Source: Acidobacteriota bacterium (GTDB lineage: Bacteria > Acidobacteriota > Aminicenantia > UBA2199). From it: 33,197 nucleotides of DNA. Location: positions 1-33,197 of the forward strand of contig JALOLC010000024.1 of the NCBI GenBank assembly GCA_025456175.1, read 5' to 3'. The translations under genes and the position numbers were made by a program. Shown here in pieces: positions 15,308 to 24,170 of this stretch; within the stretch, counting starts at the first letter, position 1; the number at the start of each line of letters is the position of its first letter. The notes below the pieces were generated by a model. It saw nothing but the letters and a program-made list of their open reading frames with translations. It was not told the origin of the DNA and made no database searches.

Positions 15308-17172
15308 TGTTTTTTATGAACTCGCGGACGCGGCGGTAAATGCCCGCGGCGTCGAGGCCGCAGTGCGCCAGCAGTTCCTCGCGCGAGGCCAGGGGCAGGC
15401 TTTCCTCGCCGACAGCCAGGGTGAGGAACTCGTGCCCGCCGCCGCCCCATGGATGATCGAGGCGAAGCCGCCGCGGGCGGTGCCGTCCTCGATGGTGACG
15501 ATCTTGCGAATGCCGGCGGCCAGCGCGAAGATCGACTCCCGGTCGAGGGGCTTGAGGAAGCGCACGTTGACCACCGTCGTCTCGATGCCATCCTCGCGGG
15601 CCAGTTTCTCGGCCGCCGCCAGCGCCCGGTAGACCAGCGGCCCGACCGCCAGCAGCAGGGCGGCCCCGGGCCCCGGCGCCAGGCGCAGCACCTCGGCCAT
15701 GCCGATGGGCAGCTCGCGGAAATCGGCGTCCAGCGGGACTCCCTGCCCCGGCTCCTTGGGGAAGCGGATGAAGACGGGCTGGTCCAGGCGGCTGCCGCTG
15801 TAGACCATTTGCTGCAGCTCGTTCTCATCCTTGGGGGCCATGAGCACGATGCCGGGGACGGGCTGCAGCAGGGCGATATCGTAGATGCCCTGGTGGGTTG
15901 GCCCGTCGCCGCCCACCAGCCCGGCGCGATCCAGGCCGACCAGCAGCTTCAGGCGCATCAGCGCGACGTCGTGGATGACCTGGTCGACGGCGCGCTGCAG
16001 AAAGGTGGAGTAGACGCCCAGCACGGGCTTGAAGCCGCCCAGGGCCAGGCCGCCGGCGAAGTCGAACATGTACTGCTCGGCGATGCCCACGTCGAAAAAG
16101 TTCTCCGGGAATTCCCTTTGCACCACATCCAGGCCGGTCCCCTCGGGCATGGCCGCCGTCAAGGCCACGAAGCGCCGGTCCGCTTCGACCAGGCGCCGCA
16201 CGCTGCGGCCGAAGATCTCCGAGTACGAGGGGCCCCGCTCGCGGCCGATGAACTTGCCGTTCTCGATGTTGAACGGCGCCGAGGAGTGGAAGGAGCTGGG
16301 GTCATCGCTGGCCGGCTCATAACCCTCCCCTTTGCGCGTCACCACGTGCAGCAGGACCGGGAAGCCGTACTTCCTCGCCGCCGCGAACTCCTTGAGCATC
16401 TCGCGGAAGTCGTGGCCATTGATCGGCCCGATGTACTTGATGCCCAGCTCGTCGAACAGGGAGCCCGGGACCATCATGGTGCGCATCAACACCTCGATTT
16501 TCTTGGCCAGCTCGTACATCGGCCGGCCCAGCACCGGTATGGATTTGAGGAACTTCTGGAGCACCTCCTTCATGCGGATGTAGGGGCGCCCCGAGACCAG
16601 GTAGTTCAGGTGGCGCGAGATGCCGCCGACGTTGGGCGCGATCGACATCTTGTTGTCGTTGAGGACGATGATCAGGCGCTGCTTGACCTGGCCGATATGG
16701 TTCAGCGCCTCCAGCGCCACGCCGCCGGTCAGCGCCCCGTCGCCGACGACGGCCACGATGTGGTAGTCCTCCTGCAGCCGGTCGCGGGCGATGGCCAGGC
16801 CCGAGGCGAAGCCCAGCGAGGTCGAGGCATGGCCGGTGTTGAGCACGTCGTACGGGCTCTCCCCGCGGTCGGGGAAGCCGAGCAGACCGCCTTGCTTGCG
16901 GATGGTGAAGATGCGCTCGCGGCGGCCGGTGACGATCTTGTGCGTGTAGCTCTGGTGGCCGATGTCCCAGATGATCCGGTCGCGCGGGGCGTCGAACACG
17001 CGGTGCAGGGCCAGGGTCAGATCGACGGCCCCCAGGTTGGACGACAGGTGGCCGCCGTTTTGCGCCACCACCTGCACCAGCAGCTCGCGGATCTCCGCCG
17101 ACAGCGCGGCCAACTCCTCCAGGCTGAGGCGGCGCAGGTCGGCCGGGGAATGGATCGCGTCGAGCAGCGCCA

Positions 17173-17176
<4 letters not shown>
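15297..17176 (-). CDS. dxs: 1-deoxy-D-xylulose-5-phosphate synthase, with a one-base frameshift near the 3' end
   Basis: A thiamine-diphosphate enzyme joining pyruvate and glyceraldehyde-3-phosphate, the first step of the MEP isoprenoid pathway. It is recognised from HxSSNLGAVDLTLALH, the ThDP motif VVGDGALTGG with LNDNKMSIAPN, and the catalytic Glu in FDVGIAEQY. The frame is intact through GGFASIIHGAAAG, then breaks near 15443-15455. Restoring one G gives HEFLTLAV followed by a normal Dxs tail ending REFIKNSEK, stop at 15297-15299, for about 626 residues. As read, the protein would end at 15314 with a foreign tail. The ATG at 17176 overlaps the ispA stop as ATGA. Confidence 0.9.
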
Positions 17177-18019
<843 letters not shown>

Positions 18020-18027
<8 letters not shown>

Positions 18028-18259
18028 TCTCTTCGGGCTCGAAGTCGGCCTCCTGCAGCTCGCCCTTGGCGTCCTTCTGCAGGATCTTCACCTTTTTCTC
18101 GATGTCGTTCAGCTCTTTCTTCATCTGGGCGCTCAGCTTCATCCCCTCCTCGTAAAGGGCGAAGCCCTCCTGCAGGGGCACCTCCGGGTTCTCCAGCTTC
18201 TGCACGATGGCTTCGAGCTTCTTGAGCGCCGCCTCGAAATCGAGCGTTTCTTTCTTCAT
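18020..18259 (-). CDS. xseB: Exodeoxyribonuclease VII small subunit
   Basis: A 79-residue protein with the XseB signature: DFEAALKKLEAIVQKLEN followed by PLQEGFALYEEGMKL. Several XseB copies decorate the XseA subunit to form a nuclease that degrades single-stranded DNA from both ends. It lies three bases after xseA and overlaps ispA by eight bases, matching the common xseA-xseB-ispA-dxs order. The C-terminal tail is acidic. Confidence 0.95.
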
Positions 18260-18262
18260 GCC

Positions 18263-19609
18263 TCACTCCTTGACCACCCGGGCGGCGGCGCCGCCGCGGG
18301 CAAAGCGGATGCGGATCAACTCGTCGGCAGCCAGGGCCGCCGCGTCGCGGACGACCTGCTGGCGGCTGTCGGTGGTGATGGAATACCCCTTGGCCAGGAT
18401 GCTCTCCGGGTTCATGCCGGCCAGCCGGCCGTCGAGCACGCGCAGCCGCTCACGGCGCCGCTGCCAGCCCTGCTGGAACCCGGCGGCGGCCTGCAAGCCC
18501 AGGTTCTGCAGGCGCAGCGCCCGGTTGCGCAGCAGCCCCCCCATGTCGCAGGCGGCGAATCCCTGGACCGCAGTATTCATCCGTGCCGTCCACGAGCTCA
18601 ACGATTGGCGGAAGCAGGCCACCAGGGAGAACTCGCCGTTGTCCAGGCGCTGGGCCAGACTCTGCAGGCGGCCCGGGAAGTCGGCCAGGGCCGACTCGCC
18701 GCGCAGCCGCGCCAGCGCCGATCTGCGTTCATGCAGTTCCCGTTCCATGGGACGCATGAGGGCCTGGCGCAAAAATTGGATGCGGCTCAGGAATTCGTCC
18801 TTTTTCCCCACCACGAGCTCGGCGGCGGCCGAGGGCGTGGCGGCCCGCAGGTCGGCTACGAAATCGGCGATGGTGAAGTCGGTCTCGTGCCCCACGGCCG
18901 AGATGACGGGGACGCGGCTGCGGAAAATGGCTTCGACCACGGGCGCCTCGTTGAAGGCCCACAGGTCCTCGTAGCTGCCGCCGCCGCGGCCGACGATCAG
19001 CACGTCCACTTTTGCCGGCGGCAAGGTGCCGTTGAAATAGTCGACGCCGGCGGCGATCTCCTCGGCCGCCCCTTCTCCCTGAACCCTGGCCGGGTAGATG
19101 ACGACGGCGATGCCCGGGAAACGGCGGCGCAGGATGCGCACGATGTCGCGCACCGCCGCCCCGGTCGGCGAGGTCACCACGCCGATGCGCCCCGGAAGCA
19201 GCGGCAGCGGCTTCTTGCGCTGCGGGTCGAAATAACCCTTTTCCTGGTAGGCCTTCTTCAATTTCTCCAGCGCGGCGAAGATGTCGCCGATCCCCTGCAG
19301 CCGGATGTCGCTGGCGATGATCTGCAGTTCGCCGCGCAGGGGATAGACCGAGAGCATGCCGCGCACCACCACCTGCTGGCCGTTTTCCAGCCGCTTCAGG
19401 GTACTGCGCTGCAGGGCGCCGCGGAACATGGCCACCTTCATGGCCCCGGCGGCGTCCTTGAGCGTGAAGTACAGGTGCCCGGAGCTGGCCAGGACCACGC
19501 CCGAGGCCTCGCCCAGCACCGCGATCTGGGCAAACTGCGTCTCCAGCGTCAGCTTCAGCAGCTGCGCCAGCTCCGCCACCTTGTAGATCCTCTCCTCGCT
19601 CGTCTGCAT
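18263..19609 (-). CDS. xseA: Exodeoxyribonuclease VII large subunit
   Basis: A 448-residue catalytic subunit. The N-terminal OB-fold (about residues 5-105) contains SSGHLYFTLKD and MFRGALQR. The nuclease domain has GVVTSPTGAAVRDI (about 144-157), IVGRGGGSYEDLWAFN (about 205-220) and SAVGHETDFTIADFVADLRAATPSAAAE. A long coiled-coil region follows, where XseB binds, ending in the YSI-type C-terminal segment (ILAKGYSITT). ATG at 19609 starts the transcript xseA-xseB-ispA-dxs, about 60 bases after a good promoter. The ribosome site is weak. Confidence 0.96.
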   Translation of the reverse strand: MQTSEERIYKVAELAQLLKLTLETQFAQIAVLGEASGVVLASSGHLYFTLKDAAGAMKVAMFRGALQRSTLKRLENGQQVVVRGMLSVYPLRGELQIIASDIRLQGIGDIFAALEKLKKAYQEKGYFDPQRKKPLPLLPGRIGVVTSPTGAAVRDIVRILRRRFPGIAVVIYPARVQGEGAAEEIAAGVDYFNGTLPPAKVDVLIVGRGGGSYEDLWAFNEAPVVEAIFRSRVPVISAVGHETDFTIADFVADLRAATPSAAAELVVGKKDEFLSRIQFLRQALMRPMERELHERRSALARLRGESALADFPGRLQSLAQRLDNGEFSLVACFRQSLSSWTARMNTAVQGFAACDMGGLLRNRALRLQNLGLQAAAGFQQGWQRRRERLRVLDGRLAGMNPESILAKGYSITTDSRQQVVRDAAALAADELIRIRFARGGAAARVVKE

Positions 19610-19675
19610 CTGGCTATGAAATGGGCGGCACCTTCGCTGGCGGGATCCGGGAAAAACACGATTGGTTCATGATTC

Positions 19676-19704
19676 ATTATAGCGCAACCACCGGCAATCG
19701 GCAA
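19676..19704 (-). promoter_or_regulatory. Predicted sigma70-type promoter of the xseA-xseB-ispA-dxs transcript
   Basis: On the minus strand, TTGCCG (19699-19704) and a perfect TATAAT (19676-19681) are separated by 17 bp. The predicted start is near 19669, giving a leader of about 60 bases to the xseA ATG. The 202-bp gap 19610-19811 is shared with the divergent phosphonate gene, for which I could not find a convincing promoter. Confidence 0.6.
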
Positions 19705-19811
19705 CCGGGCGGGGGCCGGAAGCGGCCGAAAGCCATGGAGCGGATGCGTTCGGCAAAAAAATGCGCGTCACTCCCGGCAAAGGCTTCATTTTTTCTTGAA
19801 AATATGCAAGA

Positions 19812-21188
19812 ATGAGGCCGAGCAAAATGAAAACAACAAAGAAAATGCCAAGCCAGAGTGAAGCGCAAACCGGGTTGGGCGGCAAGGCCGAAAAAACGGT
19901 CTATGTCGGCATGAGCGCCGACCTGATCCACCCCGGCCACCTCAACATCATCCGCGAAGCCAGCCAGCATGGCCGGGTGATCGTCGGCCTGCTGACCGAC
20001 GGCGCCATCGCCAGCTACAAGCGCCTGCCCTACATGCCGCTGGAGCAGCGCAAGCTGATCGTGGAGAACATCAAGAACGTCTCCGAGGTGGTCCTGCAGG
20101 AGACCCTGGATTACGTGCCCAACCTGCGCCGCCTGCGCCCCGACTTCGTGGTCCACGGCGACGACTGGCGCACCGGCGTGCAGCGCGAGATCCGCGACCG
20201 GGTGATCGAAACGCTGAAGGAATGGGGCGGCCAACTGATCGAGCCGCAATACACCCAGGGCATTTCCTCCACCCAGCTCAACAATTCGCTCAAGGAAATC
20301 GGGACGACGCCCGGGATCCGCCTGAAGATGCTGCGCCGGCTGCTGGCGGTCAAGGACCAGATCCGCGTCATCGAGGCCCACAGCGGGCTGACCGGCCTGA
20401 TCGCCGAAAAAACCCAGGCCAAGGTCGGCAACGAAACGCGCGAATTCGACGCGCTGTGGCTGAGCAGCCTGACCGACTCCACGGCCAAGGGGCGGCCGGA
20501 CAACGGCAGCGTGGACCTCACCTCGCGCCTGACCACCCTCAACAACATCCTGGAGATCACCACCAAGCCGATCTTCTTCGACGGCGACTCGGGCGGCGTG
20601 CCCGAGCACTTCGCCATCATGGTCAAGACCCTCGAGCGCATGGGCATCTCGGCCGTCATCATCGAGGACAAGGTGGGCCTAAAGGAGAACTCGCTGCTGG
20701 AGACGAACGGCTCCCAGCAGCAGGACACGATCCTCGGCTTCTGCAAGAAGATCCAGCACGGGAAAAGGGCGCAGGTCACCGACGACTTCATGGTCATCGC
20801 CCGCATCGAGAGCCTGATCCTGGGAGCGGGCATGAGCGACGCGCTGCAGCGCGCCGAAGCCTACATCGCGGCGGGCGCCGACGGCATCATGATCCACAGC
20901 AAGCAGAAGAACCCCGACGAGGTCCTGAGCTTCTGCCGCGAGTACGCGTCGTTCAGCCGCCGCGTGCCGCTGGTGGTTGTCCCCTCCACCTACAGCCAGG
21001 TGCACGAGAAGGACCTCGCCGCCGCCGGAGTACGCATCGTCATCTACGCCAACCAGCTCCTGCGCAGCGCGTATCCGGCCATGGTGCGCACCGCCGAATC
21101 CATCCTGCACCATGGACGGGCGCTGGAGTGCGAGAAGGAGTGCCTGTCCATCCGGGAGATCCTGCGCCTGATCCCCGGCGGCGAGTAG
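19812..21188 (+). CDS. Cytidylyltransferase-phosphoenolpyruvate mutase fusion
   Basis: A 458-residue two-domain enzyme. Residues about 28-165 are a nucleotidyltransferase of the cytidylyltransferase type: [11 protein letters not shown] with the HxGH motif, [14 protein letters not shown] and GISSTQL. Residues about 180-440 are PEP mutase, which makes phosphonopyruvate. Its marks are [32 protein letters not shown] (the EDKxxxKxNS motif) and [10 protein letters not shown]. The fusion couples C-P bond formation to CMP activation of the final phosphonate, as in PntC-type systems. The frame opens at ATG 19812. ATG 19827, with GAGG upstream, is equally plausible and removes five residues. It heads the phosphonate cluster and ends four bases before the decarboxylase. 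Confidence 0.92.
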   Translation: MRPSKMKTTKKMPSQSEAQTGLGGKAEKTVYVGMSADLIHPGHLNIIREASQHGRVIVGLLTDGAIASYKRLPYMPLEQRKLIVENIKNVSEVVLQETLDYVPNLRRLRPDFVVHGDDWRTGVQREIRDRVIETLKEWGGQLIEPQYTQGISSTQLNNSLKEIGTTPGIRLKMLRRLLAVKDQIRVIEAHSGLTGLIAEKTQAKVGNETREFDALWLSSLTDSTAKGRPDNGSVDLTSRLTTLNNILEITTKPIFFDGDSGGVPEHFAIMVKTLERMGISAVIIEDKVGLKENSLLETNGSQQQDTILGFCKKIQHGKRAQVTDDFMVIARIESLILGAGMSDALQRAEAYIAAGADGIMIHSKQKNPDEVLSFCREYASFSRRVPLVVVPSTYSQVHEKDLAAAGVRIVIYANQLLRSAYPAMVRTAESILHHGRALECEKECLSIREILRLIPGGE

Positions 21189-21192
21189 GATC

Positions 21193-22287
21193 ATGGACGC
21201 CGCTCCGTTCATCCACGCTCTGCAGGCGGCCTCCTTTTCGCCCTTCATGGGAGTCCCCTGCTCCGTGTTCACCCCCCTGATCGACCGCCTGGGAGCCGCG
21301 CCTGAAGGCGAACACTTCATCTGCACCTCGGAGGGCGAGGCCATGGGCCTGGCCGGGGGCTTCGCTCTGGCCGGCCGCCTGCCCGTGGTCTACATGCAGA
21401 ACGACGGCTTCGGCAACGCCGTCAACCCCCTGACCTCCCTGCAGCTGCTCTATCGCCTGCCGGCGCTGCTGCTGATCTCCTGGCGCGGCGAGCCGGGCCT
21501 CAAGGACGCCCCGCAGCATCGGGTGATGGGCTCTGCCCTGCGCGGCCTGCTGGAGCAGCTGCAGGTGCCGTACCGCGTGCTCGAGGACGGCCGCGCGGCC
21601 CTCGCTGAGGCGCTGGCCAAGGCCCGCGAGCACTGCCGCGCCACGGGCACGCCCTTCGCCTTCGTCATTCGCCGTGGCTATTTCGCCGCCGGCGAGAAAG
21701 CCGGTGCCGCCCACGCCGAAGAGCTTTGCCAGCGCCTGGCCTACATTGAACTGCTGGCCGGCATGGCCGCTCCCGAGGATATCCTGCTGGGGGCCACCGG
21801 TTTTTCTGGCCGCGAGCTCCAGCAGTATACCGGGCACCGGGGCCGCTTCTACATGATGGGCTCCATGGGCTGCCTGCCCGCCCTGGGATTGGGCCTGGCC
21901 AGGAGCCGCCCGCGGCGCTCCGTCTTCGTCCTGGACGGGGACGGGGCCCTGCTCATGAAGCTGGGCTCGCTGGCGACCATCGGGCACTATCGGCCGACGA
22001 ACTTCGTGCACATCCTGTTCGACAACCAGGCCTACGAGTCCACCGGCGGCCAGCCTTCGCTGGCAAGCGGGACCGATTTCTGCGCCGTGGCCCGCGCCTG
22101 CGGCTACCCGACCCAGGAGAAGGTGACCACCCCGGCCGAGTTCCAGGACCTCCTGTCAACATTGGCGGACAGGGCCAAGCCCCTGTTCATCCATGTGCGC
22201 GTCCGCTGCGGCACGCCGGCCGGCCTGCCCCGCCCCGAGCAGCCGCCCGAGCAGATGCGCGACGACCTGATGTCCTTCCTGGCCTGA
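21193..22287 (+). CDS. Phosphonopyruvate decarboxylase
   Basis: A thiamine-diphosphate enzyme of 364 residues that converts phosphonopyruvate to phosphonoacetaldehyde and pulls the unfavourable PEP mutase reaction forward. The N-terminal part has GVPCSVFTPL, TSEGEAMGLAGG (with the cofactor-activating Glu) and ISWRGEPGLKDAPQH, typical of this family. The C-terminal ThDP motif begins VLDGDGALLMKLGSLATIG and ends near DNQAYESTGGQ. Sulfopyruvate decarboxylases are related, but the adjacent PEP mutase settles the assignment. It starts with ATG 21193 four bases after the mutase gene, and the reductase follows three bases after its stop. Confidence 0.93.
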   Translation: MDAAPFIHALQAASFSPFMGVPCSVFTPLIDRLGAAPEGEHFICTSEGEAMGLAGGFALAGRLPVVYMQNDGFGNAVNPLTSLQLLYRLPALLLISWRGEPGLKDAPQHRVMGSALRGLLEQLQVPYRVLEDGRAALAEALAKAREHCRATGTPFAFVIRRGYFAAGEKAGAAHAEELCQRLAYIELLAGMAAPEDILLGATGFSGRELQQYTGHRGRFYMMGSMGCLPALGLGLARSRPRRSVFVLDGDGALLMKLGSLATIGHYRPTNFVHILFDNQAYESTGGQPSLASGTDFCAVARACGYPTQEKVTTPAEFQDLLSTLADRAKPLFIHVRVRCGTPAGLPRPEQPPEQMRDDLMSFLA

Positions 22288-22290
22288 ACC

Positions 22291-23394
22291 ATGTGGCGCT
22301 TTGCCAACCCCGTCGCCATCCACTGGACCGACGACCTGGCCTCGCTGCTCCCATCCCTGCTGCCTCCCGGACAGGGGCTGCTGATCGCCCACCCGCGATT
22401 CAATGAGGCTGCCCGCGCCGGGCTGCTCCCCGGCTCCCTCGCCGGGCTGCCGTCGTTCAGCGGCATCGAGACCAATCCCACTCCCGACCAGGTGCAGCAG
22501 GCGATCGATTTCGCCTGCCCGCTGGCCCCGCGCTGGATCCTGGCCGTGGGCGGCGGCTCGGTGCTGGACACCGCCAAGATCGTCCGCCTGGCCCTGGCCC
22601 ACGACTGCCCGTCGGTCCGCGAGCTTCTGCAGGCGGTTCCGCCGGAAACGGGCGCTGAACGCCCGCTGCTGATCGCCGCTCCCAGCACCCACGGCACCGG
22701 GGCCGAGCTGACCCCATGGGCCGCCATCTGGGACATGAAAAGCAACCGCAAGCTCTCCCTGTCCCATCCGGGGAATTATGCCGATGTCGCCGTGTATTGC
22801 CCGGCCTTGACGCACAGCCTGCCGCTGCCCGTCTCCATCTCGACCACCCTGGACGCCCTGGCGCATGCCATGGAATCGCTGTGGAGCCGCAACGGCAACC
22901 CGGTCTCCGTGGAGCTGGCCGCGGCCGCCGTGGGCGCCATTTCCGAGAACCTGGAGCTTCTGGCCGACCCCGTGCCCCACCCGGTACGCGAAAATCTCCT
23001 GCGCGCCTCCCTGCTCGCCGGGCTGGCCTTCGCCAATACCCGGACCGCCGCCGCCCATTCCATCTCCTACCCGCTGACCCTGCATCTGGGCATCCCCCAC
23101 GGGATCGCCTGTACCTTGACCTTGCCGGCGCTGTGGCGCATCAACTCCCCGGACATGCCCATCCAGGCCGAGCGGCTGCGCCGGCAGCTGGGTCATGAAG
23201 ACGTCGCCGCGGTTCTGGAGCGCATGCTGCGCTTCGCGGCCAAGAGCCTGCCCATTCGCCTCTCCGCCTACGGGGCCAAACCGGCCGATTTGGACTCACT
23301 GGCCAGGGAGTCTTTCACCAAGGGGCGCATGGACAACAACCTCGTCGACCTGAGCCTGGCCGACGTGCGCGCCATCCTGGAGTCCATTTTCTGA
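22291..23394 (+). CDS. Iron-containing alcohol dehydrogenase, probable phosphonoacetaldehyde reductase
   Basis: A 367-residue group III alcohol dehydrogenase. The Rossmann part has LAVGGGSVLDTAKI (about 86-99), followed by STHGTGAELTPWAA. The iron ligands are visible: Asp and His in LDALAHAMES, His in TAAAHSIS, and His in GIPHGIA 14 residues later, the spacing seen in FucO. In phosphonate clusters this family (PhpC-like) reduces phosphonoacetaldehyde to 2-hydroxyethylphosphonate with NAD(P)H. That substrate is inferred from position, three bases after the decarboxylase. No aminotransferase is present, so 2-aminoethylphosphonate is not the expected product. Confidence 0.87.
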   Translation: MWRFANPVAIHWTDDLASLLPSLLPPGQGLLIAHPRFNEAARAGLLPGSLAGLPSFSGIETNPTPDQVQQAIDFACPLAPRWILAVGGGSVLDTAKIVRLALAHDCPSVRELLQAVPPETGAERPLLIAAPSTHGTGAELTPWAAIWDMKSNRKLSLSHPGNYADVAVYCPALTHSLPLPVSISTTLDALAHAMESLWSRNGNPVSVELAAAAVGAISENLELLADPVPHPVRENLLRASLLAGLAFANTRTAAAHSISYPLTLHLGIPHGIACTLTLPALWRINSPDMPIQAERLRRQLGHEDVAAVLERMLRFAAKSLPIRLSAYGAKPADLDSLARESFTKGRMDNNLVDLSLADVRAILESIF

Positions 23395-23428
23395 TGCACC
23401 GGGCCCGGCGCTCGCAGCCGGCGCCGCG

Positions 23429-23457
23429 TTGACTTTCCAGCCCCGCGGCGCTATAAT
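23429..23457 (+). promoter_or_regulatory. Predicted strong promoter of the CDP-alcohol phosphatidyltransferase gene
   Basis: TTGACT (23429-23434) and a perfect TATAAT (23452-23457) are separated by 17 bp, within the 77-bp gap after the reductase gene. The predicted start is near 23464, only eight bases before ATG 23472. The transferase can thus be expressed apart from the three upstream phosphonate genes. A GC-rich stretch before it (GCGCTCGCAGCCGGCGC) may weakly terminate the upstream transcript. Confidence 0.65.
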
Positions 23458-23471
23458 GATCCGGCAAAAGG

Positions 23472-24170
23472 ATGGTCGCCAGCGGCATGAAGAAGGAAGA
23501 CCCGTTCTATCAGGCACAATTGAAAAAGGATCGCCAGGGCTTCTGGGCCCGCTATCTGAACGTCGAGAACTGGATCAATCGCCCCTTGGCCTCGCTTCTG
23601 GTGCGTCTGCTCTTTCACTCGCCGGTAACGCCCAACCAGCTCACCGTCGTCGCCTTCATCCTGGGGCTGGGGGCCGCCGCGCTGTTCGCCGTGGGCTCCG
23701 CCGCCAGCTCCATGGGGGCGGCCGTGCTGTGCGAGATCGCGCTGGTCTTCGATTGCGCCGACGGCATGCTGGCCCGGGCCCGGAACTCCTGCAGCCGCTT
23801 CGGCTCCTTCCTGGACCTGTTTCTCGACCGCATCTCCGATTTCACCGTGATGTTGGGCGTCGCCGTTGGCTTCTACCGGGCGGGCGGAGCAGACAAGGAC
23901 CGACTCATCCTGGGCCTGCTGGTCATCTCCCTGTACATGCTCCAGGTCATCCTGTACTATATTTTCAACCGCTTCCTTGACGCCCAAAACGGCGAGAGTG
24001 GCGAGGGCCGCGCCTTGGGTATATTCATCTTTTTCATCTTGGGGATGCTGAACCGCCTCGACCTGATCATTTACGCCATGCTGGCGGAAACGGTCCTGAA
24101 TCTGGTCTACCGCGTCAGTTGTTTTCTGCTGGCGGGCTGGAGATCGGAACGGCAGCAACTTCCCCTTTGA
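23472..24170 (+). CDS. CDP-alcohol phosphatidyltransferase family protein
   Basis: A 232-residue membrane enzyme with about six helices. It has the full family motif DGxxARx8GxxxDxxxD, beginning with DGMLARA near residue 98 and ending at the FLDLFLD stretch. Such enzymes displace CMP from a CDP-alcohol. Next to a CMP-activating PEP mutase fusion, the likely donor is CMP-hydroxyethylphosphonate and the acceptor a lipid such as diacylglycerol; this is inference. The start is ATG 23472, where AAAAGG touches the start codon, or ATG 23487 (MKKEDPFY). The last 56 bases overlap the convergent flippase-like gene. Confidence 0.88.
   Translation: MVASGMKKEDPFYQAQLKKDRQGFWARYLNVENWINRPLASLLVRLLFHSPVTPNQLTVVAFILGLGAAALFAVGSAASSMGAAVLCEIALVFDCADGMLARARNSCSRFGSFLDLFLDRISDFTVMLGVAVGFYRAGGADKDRLILGLLVISLYMLQVILYYIFNRFLDAQNGESGEGRALGIFIFFILGMLNRLDLIIYAMLAETVLNLVYRVSCFLLAGWRSERQQLPL

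Noticed and set aside
15440-15460. Programmed -1 frameshifting in dxs as the main explanation.
   Set aside because: There is no clear slippery heptamer or downstream structure I can support, and a missing G in a GC tract is simpler; left as a test in the findings.
19812-21188. The C-terminal domain as isocitrate or methylisocitrate lyase.
   Set aside because: The EDKxxxKxNS motif, the fused cytidylyltransferase and the adjacent phosphonopyruvate decarboxylase fit PEP mutase and not the C-C lyases of the superfamily.
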